64,000 bases of DNA from Veillonella sp. 3310 (lineage in GTDB: Bacteria > Bacillota > Negativicutes > Veillonellales > Veillonellaceae), in assembly GCF_003999875.1 (NCBI RefSeq), contig NZ_RQVJ01000004.1:1-64000 (forward strand), given 5' to 3'. This document shows, one piece after another, positions 7,360 to 16,061 of the stretch (position 1 is the stretch's first letter; each line of letters opens with the position of its first letter). The notes beneath the pieces are model-generated. The model did not search any database and had not been told where the DNA came from. It worked only from the letters and a program-made list of their open reading frames with translations. Made by a program: the position numbers and the translations under genes.

Positions 7360-8265
7360 CTATGCGCTTGTAGTACGACCTCTATCCCATGCCAAGATAA
7401 ATATTGTAACAATGATAAGCGTCATGCCGATCATATCCCACTGAGAAAACTCATTGCCCAATAGCAACCATGCCAACACCGCTGCCGAGATAGGTTCTAT
7501 GGATGAAAGTATAGACCCCGTTACAGCCCCTACACGTCGCACCCCTTCTAGGTACGCATTAAAGGACACCACTGTGCCGAAGATGATAATACTCCAGAAC
7601 CCACCGTGCGCCCATAGATCCCACACAATCCCTTCAGAACTTGGTTGTGTAGCAATCCATGCAAAAGCTCCACCAATGAGCATCCCAAAGCCCACGATAG
7701 GGGCTGTACCATACTTCTTCAATAAAGGCACTGGTTGCAATGTGTATATACCAACTGCCACCGCTGACAACATACCCCACAATAAAAGGGTATCATCTAA
7801 GGCAGAGATATCCCACACCCCTTGCAGTGCGATGATGCCTGTACCTAACGTAGCCAATACGACACTACATACCTCCGCCACTCGTGGTAACTGTAGACGG
7901 GTGATAGAAATGTATAAAATAATGAGTGCTGGCCCTACATATTGCAAGACCGTCGCAATCCCTGCTCCTGCATAGGCGATGGCTTTAAAGTAAGTATATT
8001 GGCACATCCACATACCAAGGACCCCAAATATCACCAACCGTAATGTATCTTTCCAGTCGGAAAAGACCTTAAAAATAGAGGCTCTTCCTTGGTAAAAGGC
8101 CACTGCTACCGTAATGACACCGGCAATAGTCAATCGCATGGCCACTACCCATTCTGCAGACATCATGCGCTGTTGTTGCACAAATTGTGAGCACATCCCA
8201 GAAAAGCCCCACAAAACAGCACCTAATGCAATGAGTAACATGCCTTTCATTACATATGCGTTCAT
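7360..8265 (-). CDS. EamA/DMT-family permease
   Basis: A 301-aa protein with ten hydrophobic segments in two EamA repeats (GAVLWGFSGMCSQ near the start; SSIEPISAAVLAWLLLGNE near the end, the characteristic end-of-domain motif). Family members export or import small metabolites; the substrate is not determinable. ATG follows GGGAGG. A hexanucleotide repeat lies about 95 bp upstream of the start codon (8361-8425) and could vary its transcript leader. Confidence 0.87.
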   Translation of the reverse strand: MNAYVMKGMLLIALGAVLWGFSGMCSQFVQQQRMMSAEWVVAMRLTIAGVITVAVAFYQGRASIFKVFSDWKDTLRLVIFGVLGMWMCQYTYFKAIAYAGAGIATVLQYVGPALIILYISITRLQLPRVAEVCSVVLATLGTGIIALQGVWDISALDDTLLLWGMLSAVAVGIYTLQPVPLLKKYGTAPIVGFGMLIGGAFAWIATQPSSEGIVWDLWAHGGFWSIIIFGTVVSFNAYLEGVRRVGAVTGSILSSIEPISAAVLAWLLLGNEFSQWDMIGMTLIIVTIFILAWDRGRTTSA

Positions 8266-8360
8266 ACCATCCTCCCTTAGTCACTAGTGAAATTTTCCTT
8301 ATAATCATTATGCCAGCTGTAATTATACGCTCTAATCCTAAACTTTCTCCAGCACCTTTA

Positions 8361-8425
8361 TCTGTGTCTGTGTCTGTGTCTGTGTCTGTGTCTGTGTCTG
8401 TGTCTGTGTCTGTGTCTGTGTCTGT
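8361..8425. repeat. (TCTGTG)n simple sequence repeat
   Basis: Almost eleven uninterrupted copies of the hexamer TCTGTG between the EamA gene and yhcH, both on the minus strand. Perfect repeats of this length are prone to slippage, so copy number probably varies between cells or strains. Confidence 0.97.
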
Positions 8426-8467
8426 AAAAAATTATATGGTACAAACATAAACTATCCAAGCTTATGT

Positions 8468-8941
8468 TTACTTACTTAATAAACTCTTATGAATTTTCAC
8501 AACAACCTTACGGATTTGTTGTATCTCATGAGGGGCAATCAAGGTGCGGTGTAACTCGCCAGGATAAAAAATACAATAATCCCCTGGACGCACATCGATT
8601 TTTAAGGTGCCACCTTGCGTAGGATCATAGAAATAACAATCCTTATCATCATAGGCCTCTACCACATCAGGAAAAGTCTGACGAATGAGAATCTCCATTT
8701 GCTCTTCCCCAGTCACTAGAAATTGTACATCCATGTAATCCTTATGCCCTTCAATCTTCGTCTCCTCATAGATCCGTGTATTCACAATATCCACATTAGC
8801 ATACATCAAATCACCTTCAATAGGGTATCGACCACCCTCAAACGTCATGAAATCATGAGCTTTCAAAAACTTAAGAGCCCGTTCCACCGCCTTCGGATAG
8901 TGAAACTGTTTGTAATCTATAGCAATATTTTGATAAATCAT
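8468..8941 (-). CDS. YhcH/YjgK/YiaL (NanQ-like) family protein
   Basis: A 157-aa cupin-fold protein. Conserved features include GRYPIEGDLMYANV near residue 38, the metal-site region EGHKDYMDVQFLVTGEE and, near the end, PGDYCIFYPGELHRTLI with the histidines of the double-stranded beta-helix. Family members include the N-acetylneuraminate anomerase NanQ, so a sugar or sialic acid anomerase role is plausible. No sialic acid genes are visible nearby. The start codon follows AAAGGAG. Confidence 0.85.
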   Translation of the reverse strand: MIYQNIAIDYKQFHYPKAVERALKFLKAHDFMTFEGGRYPIEGDLMYANVDIVNTRIYEETKIEGHKDYMDVQFLVTGEEQMEILIRQTFPDVVEAYDDKDCYFYDPTQGGTLKIDVRPGDYCIFYPGELHRTLIAPHEIQQIRKVVVKIHKSLLSK

Positions 8942-9147
8942 AAGTTACTCCTTTATCGTTATATCCTGCGAACCGTGCATCCTCATAGCACCCTCACATG
9001 AAGCGTATCTATCTACTGTTACTATACTAGCATAGCCATATAAGGTCAAACACAATTTTGAGGATAACATGGATATATTAGACTGTATCATTATCTATTT
9101 TAACAACGCTACTTTTATTCTTTCACAAACTGTGATATACTAAAAGT

Positions 9148-9264
9148 AACAAAAGAAGAGCCACCAACGTGCAGCTAGCGTTAGGCTCATCTCAAGAACT
9201 ACAGAAATTGAAATTGCCTAACGTGTGAGGTCCGCAAAACCTCTATTCGTTAGGCATTTTCGTT
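9148..9264 (+). ncRNA. candidate antisense RNA of type I toxin-antitoxin locus 1
   Basis: A promoter-like TATACT at 9136-9141 precedes a stretch with no reading frame and two hairpins. The first is GAGCC...GGCTC (9158-9188). The second pairs TGCCTAACG with CGTTAGGCA (9215-9256) and runs into TTTTCGTT, an intrinsic terminator. The RNA would run toward, and just reach, the stop codon of the convergent 26-codon peptide gene 9263-9343. The same architecture recurs at 19562-19677. Confidence 0.55.
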
Positions 9265-9343
9265 AGCTATAAAAGCAACGAACAACTTCTACGATTAACA
9301 TAGAAAATTGAATCAATAAAGATAATTTCTCATATGTAGTCAT
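9263..9343 (-). CDS. 26-aa hydrophobic peptide, putative type I toxin
   Basis: A short frame missed by length filters. It encodes a 26-aa peptide beginning MTTYEKLSLLIQF, followed by one hydrophobic segment and a short C-terminus containing Arg and Cys. ATG lies 5 nt after a very strong GGAGGAGGTGG. The YExLSLLIxF start resembles the putative holin-like toxin (Hol-Tox) peptides of Firmicutes; this is recognition by pattern. A promoter at 9410-9439 and a convergent RNA complete a type I toxin-antitoxin layout. Locus 2 has a peptide of exactly the same length. Confidence 0.6.
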   Translation of the reverse strand: MTTYEKLSLLIQFSMLIVEVVRCFYS

Positions 9344-9409
9344 AGTACCACCTCCTCCCATATTAGGAAGAGATGAGCCCAACAACACGTCGATGACTCT
9401 TCAATTAGT

Positions 9410-9439
9410 ATTATACCACAAAATTACTCGTATTGTTAA
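9410..9439 (-). promoter_or_regulatory. promoter of the 26-aa peptide gene
   Basis: On the minus strand TTAACA (9434-9439), an 18-bp spacer and TATAAT (9410-9415) with an extended -10 (TGGTATAAT). The transcript would have a leader of about 60 nt that can fold GAAGAG against CTCTTC ahead of the ribosome binding site. Confidence 0.65.
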
Positions 9440-9454
9440 TATTTCTCAAAAAAA

Positions 9455-9641
9455 TACCCCTGAGGAACGCAATGATGCGTAGTAGCCTTGTGGCGTCTCT
9501 TTACTGACTAAATCATACAAACCCAAGAAGAGCACGGTGTGCCCCGAACAAACATTATGAAATACCGTTTGAGAGGGGTATACCGTGCTCTTCCCTTTCG
9601 CTATTTAGTTAAAAACGCCACAGGCTACATAGCATCACAAG
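9455..9641. repeat. large palindromic repeat, family B, copy 1
   Basis: A nested inverted repeat. Outer arms are GTAGCCTTGTGGCG (9482-9495) and CGCCACAGGCTAC (9616-9628). The inner stem (9527-9593) pairs GAAGAGCACGGT with ACCGTGCTCTTC around a CAAAC...GTTTG loop stem. It abuts the stop codon of the EF-G paralogue. Other copies lie at 19982-20795 (three), 27583-27771 and 57998-58180, with compensating changes in the stems. Confidence 0.9.
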
Positions 9642-11711
9642 TTACGACTCTTCGTGACCCGCAAATCCTGCAATTATTGTTTCCGCTTGTTTATGTAGTA
9701 CTTCTTCGTATCCATTGAACTCCATATTAAACACACCTTGTCCTTGTGTCATGGAGCGCAATACTGTTACATAATCCAACATTTCTACCAATGGAACTTG
9801 GGCTTTCACCACAGTGATCCCTTCACGCACGCCTTGGTCCATGCCGAGTACGCGACCACGACGGCTATTCAAATCTCCCATAATATCGCCCATAAATTCT
9901 TCTGGGCCGATGACATTCACATTATACACTGGCTCTAACAAAATCGGTTTTGCATCAGGCACACCTTTTTTCAATGCTTGAGCTGCTGCCATTTTAAAAG
10001 CCAACTCAGAGGAGTCCACTGTATGATAGGAACCATCTAATAACGTCACTTGGATGCCAATCATCGGATACCCTGCCAAAAGACCTTTTTCCAATGTTTC
10101 ACGAACACCTTTTTCTACAGCTGGAATGTATTGACGTGGCACAGCACCACCAAAGATTTTATCGATAAACTCGAACTCTCCTTCATATAGCGGAGCAATA
10201 CCAAGTTTCACATGTCCATATTGACCATGACCGCCACTTTGTTTTTTATGTTTACCTTCTACTTCCACTGTACCACGAATGGTTTCACGATACGGAATGT
10301 ATGGCGCTTCTAATTTTGCCCTAACCCCATATTTACGTTCCATTTTTTGTAAAATATGTTCTAAATGCACATCTCCCATACACCGCACTTGCATTTGACG
10401 ACCTTCTACATCTTTCACTACTTCACAAGTAGGATCCTCTTCGGAAATACGTGCCAAAGCATTAGCTAATTTTTCTTCTTCCCCTTTTTTCTCAGGTACC
10501 ATCGCCACACGATATAGTGGTTGTGGGAATCGAATTGGTGCATATTGTACTTTAAATTCCGCTGTACCAAAGGTATCTCCTGTTTTCGTTTCTCCTAGTT
10601 TAGGAATAACTACGATATCCCCAGCTTTTGCAACCTCTACTGGCACTTGTTGTTTACCAATTAAAGTCACCATTTTGCCCCATTTTTCTTCTACATCACG
10701 GGTCACATTATAAAGTTTATCTCCTACTTTCAATTCCCCAGAGAAGACACGAACAAAACTTTGTTTTCCCGCAAATGGGTCAAGAATTGTTTTAAATACA
10801 AAACCCGTAAACGGTTTGTCTGCCACCACAATATGCTCTTCCTTAGAATCCACACCGATAGCGGTCATCACTTTTTTCGTCGCATCTGGCATATAGCGAA
10901 TCATGCGATCTAGCACTTGGTCCATACCAATACGACTCAAGGCAGTACCACACATAACAGGACATACACGGCCCGTCAACATACCTTCGCGCAAACCTTG
11001 ACGAATTTCTTCCAAGGTCAATTCTTGTCCGTCTAAATATTTTTCTAGTAATGTATCATTACCTTCTGCAGCTGCCTCCACAGTCATTTCACGAATTTCT
11101 TCTACTTTATCGGATAGTTCCGCTGGCACTTCCACTTCTGTCATCTTACCGTTTTCATAGACATAAGCAGTCCGTTTCGCCACGTCTACCACACCTTTGA
11201 AAGTAGGCCCTTCACCGATTGGAATCTGCAATGGCATGATAGCTTTACCAAATAATTCCCGCATTTTTTCCAAGGTACCAAAGAAGTCTGCTTTTTCAAC
11301 GTCCATTTTATTGATGAAAGCCATACGAGGCATTTGCAATTCTACCCCATACTCCCACGCACGAATAGTATCAATTTCTACGCCTGTACCAGCAGATAAT
11401 ACCATAAGCATACCGTCTGCCGCACGCAAAGCAGAGCGTACTTCCCCATGGAACTCGGAGTAGCCTGGAGTGTCGATAAAGTTAATTTTATGACCTTTCC
11501 ATTCACAAGGAGCCATACCTAGTTGGATCGTAACATTCCGTTTGATTTCTTCTGGCTCAAAGTCCATGATATGTTTATTATCTTGACCTTTGCCAACAAA
11601 GTCTACAGCACCACAAGACAATAACAATGCCTCTACTAATGCTGTTTTACCCGCCCCGTCATGGGAGACCACCGCCACGTTTCTGATCAAATCACTAGTA
11701 TATTCTTTCAT
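9642..11711 (-). CDS. elongation factor G-like translation GTPase (EF-G paralogue)
   Basis: A 689-aa five-domain GTPase of EF-G layout. G1 is SHDGAGKT, where Ser replaces the usual first Gly of the P-loop; G3 is DTPGYSEF; G4 is NKMD. Domain IV contains KQSGGHGQYGHVKLGI, a typical EF-G segment, and the C-terminus has the expected alpha/beta fold region LNSRRGRVLGMDQ. The divergent G1 and G3 set it among the EF-G-like paralogues rather than the housekeeping factor normally found in the str operon. Its role (translocation under stress, or ribosome recycling) is unknown. The start is taken as ATG 9 nt after GGAGG; an ATG two codons upstream has a spacing of only 3 nt. Confidence 0.88.
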   Translation of the reverse strand: MKEYTSDLIRNVAVVSHDGAGKTALVEALLLSCGAVDFVGKGQDNKHIMDFEPEEIKRNVTIQLGMAPCEWKGHKINFIDTPGYSEFHGEVRSALRAADGMLMVLSAGTGVEIDTIRAWEYGVELQMPRMAFINKMDVEKADFFGTLEKMRELFGKAIMPLQIPIGEGPTFKGVVDVAKRTAYVYENGKMTEVEVPAELSDKVEEIREMTVEAAAEGNDTLLEKYLDGQELTLEEIRQGLREGMLTGRVCPVMCGTALSRIGMDQVLDRMIRYMPDATKKVMTAIGVDSKEEHIVVADKPFTGFVFKTILDPFAGKQSFVRVFSGELKVGDKLYNVTRDVEEKWGKMVTLIGKQQVPVEVAKAGDIVVIPKLGETKTGDTFGTAEFKVQYAPIRFPQPLYRVAMVPEKKGEEEKLANALARISEEDPTCEVVKDVEGRQMQVRCMGDVHLEHILQKMERKYGVRAKLEAPYIPYRETIRGTVEVEGKHKKQSGGHGQYGHVKLGIAPLYEGEFEFIDKIFGGAVPRQYIPAVEKGVRETLEKGLLAGYPMIGIQVTLLDGSYHTVDSSELAFKMAAAQALKKGVPDAKPILLEPVYNVNVIGPEEFMGDIMGDLNSRRGRVLGMDQGVREGITVVKAQVPLVEMLDYVTVLRSMTQGQGVFNMEFNGYEEVLHKQAETIIAGFAGHEES

Positions 11712-11993
11712 GAACATCGTCCTCCTTTACAGCCGAAAACAGTCTATTGTTTTAAATAATTCTACATATTTTTTTAAACTCCTTTGAATAGACTGAAATT
11801 TATATATGCAAATTACGCATAGAATAGACCTATGTATGAGAAAAACTATTGTTACGAATACTTTCTCAAATATTCAAGCCTACTCCGTTACTTCTCTACT
11901 ACACTAAAATTTTACTAGGTAAATTCTATAGTTTGTGGTATTCTAATAAATATATGTCATTTCAGAGTATACATGGGAAGGGAGTTATATAGT

Positions 11994-13355
11994 ATGAAAG
12001 ACAATGAATCAAAGGCGTCATTGCATCGAGGGCTGAAAAGTCGTCATATGCAAATGATCGCATTAGGAGCCTCTGTGGGGACAGGCCTCTTCTACGGATC
12101 TGCTCCCACAATTCAACTGGTAGGACCAGGTGTTATTTTCTCTTATTTATTAACCGGTATCTTTATTTTCTTTTTAATGCGTATGTTAGGAGAAATGTCA
12201 GTTCGTGAACCTGTGTCTGGCTCTTTTACCTATTTTGCCAGTAAATATTGGTCTTCTTTTGCAGGCTATTTATCTGGTTGGAATTACTGGATCCTGTACA
12301 TGCTTGCGAGCATGGCAGAACTGGCTGCCATTTCAGTATACTTAGATTTCTGGTTACCAGGCATTCCTCATTGGATTACTACCCTCGCTTGTATTACACT
12401 AGTCACCGTGATTAACCTCATCAATGTGCGTGCCTATGGAGAAGTAGAATTTTTTGCATCCCTCATTAAAGTAGTTGCTATCATCGCTATGATTGCTTTT
12501 GGTATCTTCCTCATTTTCTTTGGAGATATGGGTACATTTCCACAAAACTTCTCTAACCTTTGGGTTCACGGCGGGTTATTCCCGAATGGTGCTTATGGTT
12601 TCATCGCCTCTATCGCTGTGGTGATGTTCTCTTTTGGTGGAGTGGAACTCATTGGTATCACTGCTGGGGAAGCTGAAGATCCTGAAAAAACATTACCAAA
12701 AGCGATTAACGAATTATTAGCTCGTATCTTGATCTTCTATGTAGGTACAATGACTGTGATCATGGCATTATCTCCATGGAACGAACTAGGTACCCATGCG
12801 AGTCCATTTGTTCAAATCTTTACAAACATCGGTATTCCAGCAGCAGCCCATATCTTAAACTTCGTTGTTGTTGTGGCTGCCTTATCCGTATACAATAGCT
12901 TGCTCTACAGTAATTCTCGTATTTTGCATAGTATGGCATTATCTGGTGATGCGCCAAAAATCTTCAAGAACTTAACAGCTACAGGGGTACCATTGATTGC
13001 TACCTTATTCTGTGCAGCCTTAGCCTTGATCGTTGTATTCTTGACATACATCTTCCCAAGTGCTAGTGATGTATTCTTGCAATTGTTGGCAATCATCGTA
13101 GCAGGCTTGATTATTGCATGGTTCATCATTCCAGTGACACACCTTAAATTCCGCAAGCGCTTTGCTCGTGAAGGTCGCCTAGATGAATTGAAATTCAAAT
13201 CTATTTTATATCCATTCACAAACTACTTCTGCTTTGCTTTCATCGCTATGGCAGTAGGCGTTATGTTAACGATGGATTCCATGCGCACATCCATCTACAT
13301 TATTCCAGTTTGGATTGGCGCTCTGTACATTGCGTACCGACTTAAGAAAAAATAA
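11994..13355 (+). CDS. amino acid permease (APC superfamily, AAT type)
   Basis: A 453-aa protein with about 12 membrane segments. The opening LHRGLKSRHMQMIALGASVGTGLFYGSA is the signature of the AAT family (proline, GABA, lysine, aromatic amino acid permeases), with the GxGxGLF substrate-backbone motif in helix 1. A conserved GGVELIGITAGEAEDPEKTLPKA lies in the middle. The specific amino acid is not readable. Start ATG at 11994 lies 9 nt after AAGGGAG; an upstream in-frame ATG overlaps that site. It is a single gene followed by a strong terminator. Confidence 0.9.
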   Translation: MKDNESKASLHRGLKSRHMQMIALGASVGTGLFYGSAPTIQLVGPGVIFSYLLTGIFIFFLMRMLGEMSVREPVSGSFTYFASKYWSSFAGYLSGWNYWILYMLASMAELAAISVYLDFWLPGIPHWITTLACITLVTVINLINVRAYGEVEFFASLIKVVAIIAMIAFGIFLIFFGDMGTFPQNFSNLWVHGGLFPNGAYGFIASIAVVMFSFGGVELIGITAGEAEDPEKTLPKAINELLARILIFYVGTMTVIMALSPWNELGTHASPFVQIFTNIGIPAAAHILNFVVVVAALSVYNSLLYSNSRILHSMALSGDAPKIFKNLTATGVPLIATLFCAALALIVVFLTYIFPSASDVFLQLLAIIVAGLIIAWFIIPVTHLKFRKRFAREGRLDELKFKSILYPFTNYFCFAFIAMAVGVMLTMDSMRTSIYIIPVWIGALYIAYRLKKK

Positions 13356-13370
13356 AATATGAATACTAAA

Positions 13371-13402
13371 AAGGATAGCTGAGATATTCTCGGCTATCCT
13401 TT
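13371..13402 (+). terminator. intrinsic terminator after the amino acid permease
   Basis: AAGGATAGC...GCTATCCTT with an internal GAG/CTC pairing, followed by a T-rich tract. It lies 16 bp after the permease stop codon. Confidence 0.85.
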
Positions 13403-13439
13403 TATTGTTATTATATTATTAGAATGAATTTGTAAGTCT

Positions 13440-14663
13440 CTAGCATGACTTGAGTATGTCTACATTTAATTTAAAATGTAGCACTTTTCCTACTTTGGTA
13501 ACCACTAAATGGTCAGATGGTATTTCTTTTAATTTACTATCTAGAGTTCGTTTACTCTTACCAATTACTGCTACAATTTCATCCTTGGTAGCGCCTGAAA
13601 AAAGAGAAAACATACTCGCTTGTAATGCTACAAAATAAATATCTTGTATCACTTGGTCTGTAATTTGGTTCTTTTCTACAAATCTTTCTAACTTTTTTTC
13701 CGCTTCACGTAAACGCTTCACTCTCGTTACTAATAACTCTTTTGCATTTTTTATCGTTGCTTCTAACAGAGTTAAAAACTCAATAATAAAATATGTTAAA
13801 TCTCCACGGTTATATTCTGAATTAGTGATGATAAATGCATCATAATATTTCTTCTGATTATCTTTTATCACCTTGGAAAGTCTAAGTCCAATCAACGGAT
13901 GGTATTCCCGTGAAATATATTGGGAGGAAATAATCCTAGATGTGCGCCCATTCCCATCATAAAAAGGGTGAATATATCCAAACAAATAATGGTAAATAGC
14001 GACACGAATTGGCACCTCAATAGTATCATCATTAAGTATACGAAGCGCTTCTGTCATCGTATCAATGATAGTCGACTCTGGAAACAGTCCTTGATGAATA
14101 ATCTTATCGGTTCCCGTCTTTACATCTACACTATCTGCTCGGAATAACCGCCCATCAGGACGATCCTTCTCTTCAATTTCCGACCACAAAAAAGATTCAT
14201 AAAACGTACGTAACTCTTCGCAAGTCCTTATCGATACACCTTCATCAGTGACATGTAATACTTGTTTATACTTTTCAATAATACTGTGAAAACGCAAAGG
14301 TCGATTACTATCAAACTGTTCCAAAGACTCTTTGATTTCACGCCGACTACTACGTACCCCCTCGATATCATTACTGGATTTTATCTCATCTACTAAAAAA
14401 CTATTCATAAGATGATTCAGTAATACATTAGGCATCGGTTGAAGTTCTTTAATAAACTCTGTCGTTTCCTTGTAAATGCGCAATACTAAACTCATCATTT
14501 CAGGGGCATAACAATAAAACGCTGGAAATGATACTTTTCGATTATATTCTTTGATAGCGATTGGCAAATGTACCGTAAACTCATGTTGGAACCGTTCTTC
14601 ATATCGTTTCTTCCAATCTGCCTCAGATTTTCTATATAGTTTGTACAGCGATTCATATTTCAT
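13440..14663 (-). CDS. Fic-domain protein (putative AMP transferase)
   Basis: A 407-aa protein with a complete Fic motif HPFYDGNGRTSR (residues 232-243), including the catalytic His and the anion-binding Gly-Asn-Gly-Arg. An inhibitory-helix motif fits S-x3-E-G at SSNDIEG (residues 96-102). This is the arrangement of Fic proteins whose own N-terminal helix blocks ATP binding. The C-terminal 100 residues look like a winged-helix region. No separate small antitoxin gene is adjacent, in keeping with built-in inhibition. The target is unknown. ATG follows GAGGGTCCT. Confidence 0.9.
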   Translation of the reverse strand: MKYESLYKLYRKSEADWKKRYEERFQHEFTVHLPIAIKEYNRKVSFPAFYCYAPEMMSLVLRIYKETTEFIKELQPMPNVLLNHLMNSFLVDEIKSSNDIEGVRSSRREIKESLEQFDSNRPLRFHSIIEKYKQVLHVTDEGVSIRTCEELRTFYESFLWSEIEEKDRPDGRLFRADSVDVKTGTDKIIHQGLFPESTIIDTMTEALRILNDDTIEVPIRVAIYHYLFGYIHPFYDGNGRTSRIISSQYISREYHPLIGLRLSKVIKDNQKKYYDAFIITNSEYNRGDLTYFIIEFLTLLEATIKNAKELLVTRVKRLREAEKKLERFVEKNQITDQVIQDIYFVALQASMFSLFSGATKDEIVAVIGKSKRTLDSKLKEIPSDHLVVTKVGKVLHFKLNVDILKSC

Positions 14664-14700
14664 AGGACCCTCACTACTGAAAGAAACATAACGTTCTACA

Positions 14701-14777
14701 TTTCAATGGAAATTTTTGCACTTTTTGCAAACGAAATTTTCTTCAATGGAAAAAATCGCATTTTTTGCAAATGAAAG
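14701..14777. repeat. two 37-bp direct repeats upstream of the Fic gene
   Basis: Units at 14701-14737 and 14741-14777 share TTCAATGGAAA and TTTTTTGCAAA and have a period of 40 bp, close to four helical turns. They lie in the divergent gap between the Fic gene and prmA, so they may be regulator binding sites. Confidence 0.6.
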
Positions 14778-14911
14778 CATTCCCTTTATATTTAGATAGT
14801 ACTATATTTTGGATGTTCCAACAAGAAGCAGTTTTGCTAAGTATTATAGATGTGATAGTATACTAGTAACAACTAACGTCGTTATTTACGTTTTATTTAC
14901 GAGGTAGCTCA

Positions 14912-15847
14912 ATGGCTTGGCTTGAAATTACATTGACCACGACGCACGAAGCGTCTGAACTTATCACGGATACTCTGCTTGCTCTAGGAGCGGAAGGTGT
15001 CTACACAGAAGATCCTTACGAATTTGACCAACTCACAGATGATGGATTTGGAATTATCAAACCTGAACGAGAGGAACTATATGATTCCTCTGATGTCACT
15101 GTGAAAGCCTATATAGATCCCGATCTATATGGGATTGACGAGTTAGAGACTCTCATCAAAACCGAACTACAGCAGTTGCAAAGTACTTTCACCATGGATT
15201 TCGGCCCCCTCAATCTATCTATTACCATAGCTGACGAGTCTGGTTGGGACGATTGGAAAATGCAATATCCTCCAATTTCGATGACGGAACATTTGACGAT
15301 TATTCCTGATTGGGCGGAATATAGCCCGCATGAAGAGGAGCGAGTGATCCGCATAGAACCTGGCATTGCCTTTGGCACTGGCGACCATCCAACCACACGA
15401 TTGGCTATTCAGGCTATGTCTCAATATTTGACCCCTGAAAGTACCGTCTTCGACGTAGGCACAGGGTCTGGCATCATCGCCTTATCCGCAGGAGCCCTTG
15501 GCGCTCAATCTGTCACAGCTTTCGATCTAGATGAAACAGCCACCACTAATGCACAACACCACGTTGAAATGAACCAGCTAGGGTCCGTGGTGCAAGTACA
15601 AACGAATAACTTGCTGGAAGGCATTAGTGCCACCGCCTCTATTATCGTGGCTAATATTATTACCCCTATCTTGTTACGCTTATTGGAGGATGCCTATCGC
15701 TGTCTAGAACCAAAGGGAGTCTTCATCATGAGCGGTATCCAAGAAGGGGAAGAACAAGAACTCATCAATGCTGCCAGTGCTGTTGGGTTTGTCAATCTAT
15801 CTATTACAACAGAAAATAACTGGGTCTGCATCATCTGTCATAAATAA
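14912..15847 (+). CDS. prmA: ribosomal protein L11 methyltransferase
   Basis: A 311-aa SAM-dependent enzyme that trimethylates lysines and the N-terminus of L11. An N-terminal ferredoxin-like substrate domain begins MAWLEITLTT. The methyltransferase domain has PGIAFGTGDHPTTRL, SAM motif I at VFDVGTGSGIIAL and motif IV at IVANIITPILL. ATG follows GAGGTAGCTCA. Length is normal for the family. It is a lone gene. Confidence 0.95.
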   Translation: MAWLEITLTTTHEASELITDTLLALGAEGVYTEDPYEFDQLTDDGFGIIKPEREELYDSSDVTVKAYIDPDLYGIDELETLIKTELQQLQSTFTMDFGPLNLSITIADESGWDDWKMQYPPISMTEHLTIIPDWAEYSPHEEERVIRIEPGIAFGTGDHPTTRLAIQAMSQYLTPESTVFDVGTGSGIIALSAGALGAQSVTAFDLDETATTNAQHHVEMNQLGSVVQVQTNNLLEGISATASIIVANIITPILLRLLEDAYRCLEPKGVFIMSGIQEGEEQELINAASAVGFVNLSITTENNWVCIICHK

Positions 15848-15899
15848 TAGTTGTTAGCAATTTCAACATCTCCCCCTAGTTACCTTATACTTAATATAT

Positions 15900-16015
15900 C
15901 AAAAAGTAAAAAAAGCACGATTCTAAAATTTATTGCACAAAAAATGCGATTTCGAGCACGATTTTAGTTTTCGCGCTTTTTTCGCGTTTTTCTATGCCAT
16001 GTATAGCATTTATAT
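15900..16015. other. A/T-rich intergenic repeats between prmA and rluA
   Basis: GCACGATT occurs twice, and AAAAAATGCGATTT matches, in inverse orientation, the motif in the repeats at 14741-14777 on the other side of prmA. CGCGCTTTTTTCGCG adds a small inverted repeat. No reading frame or clear terminator is seen. Confidence 0.4.
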
Positions 16016-16061
16016 TATTACATAGATTTGCTTACAAGCTAATCTATTAGCCTATTCTTTG

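Noticed and set aside
8256-8450. A plus-strand frame encoding a Ser-Val repeat
   Set aside because: It is the translation of the (TCTGTG)n tract with no start signal; the tract itself is reported as a repeat.
9301-9360. T-box leader suggested by the GGTGGTAC sequence
   Set aside because: The match is only the ribosome binding site of the 26-codon peptide gene; no T-box stems or aminoacyl gene follow.
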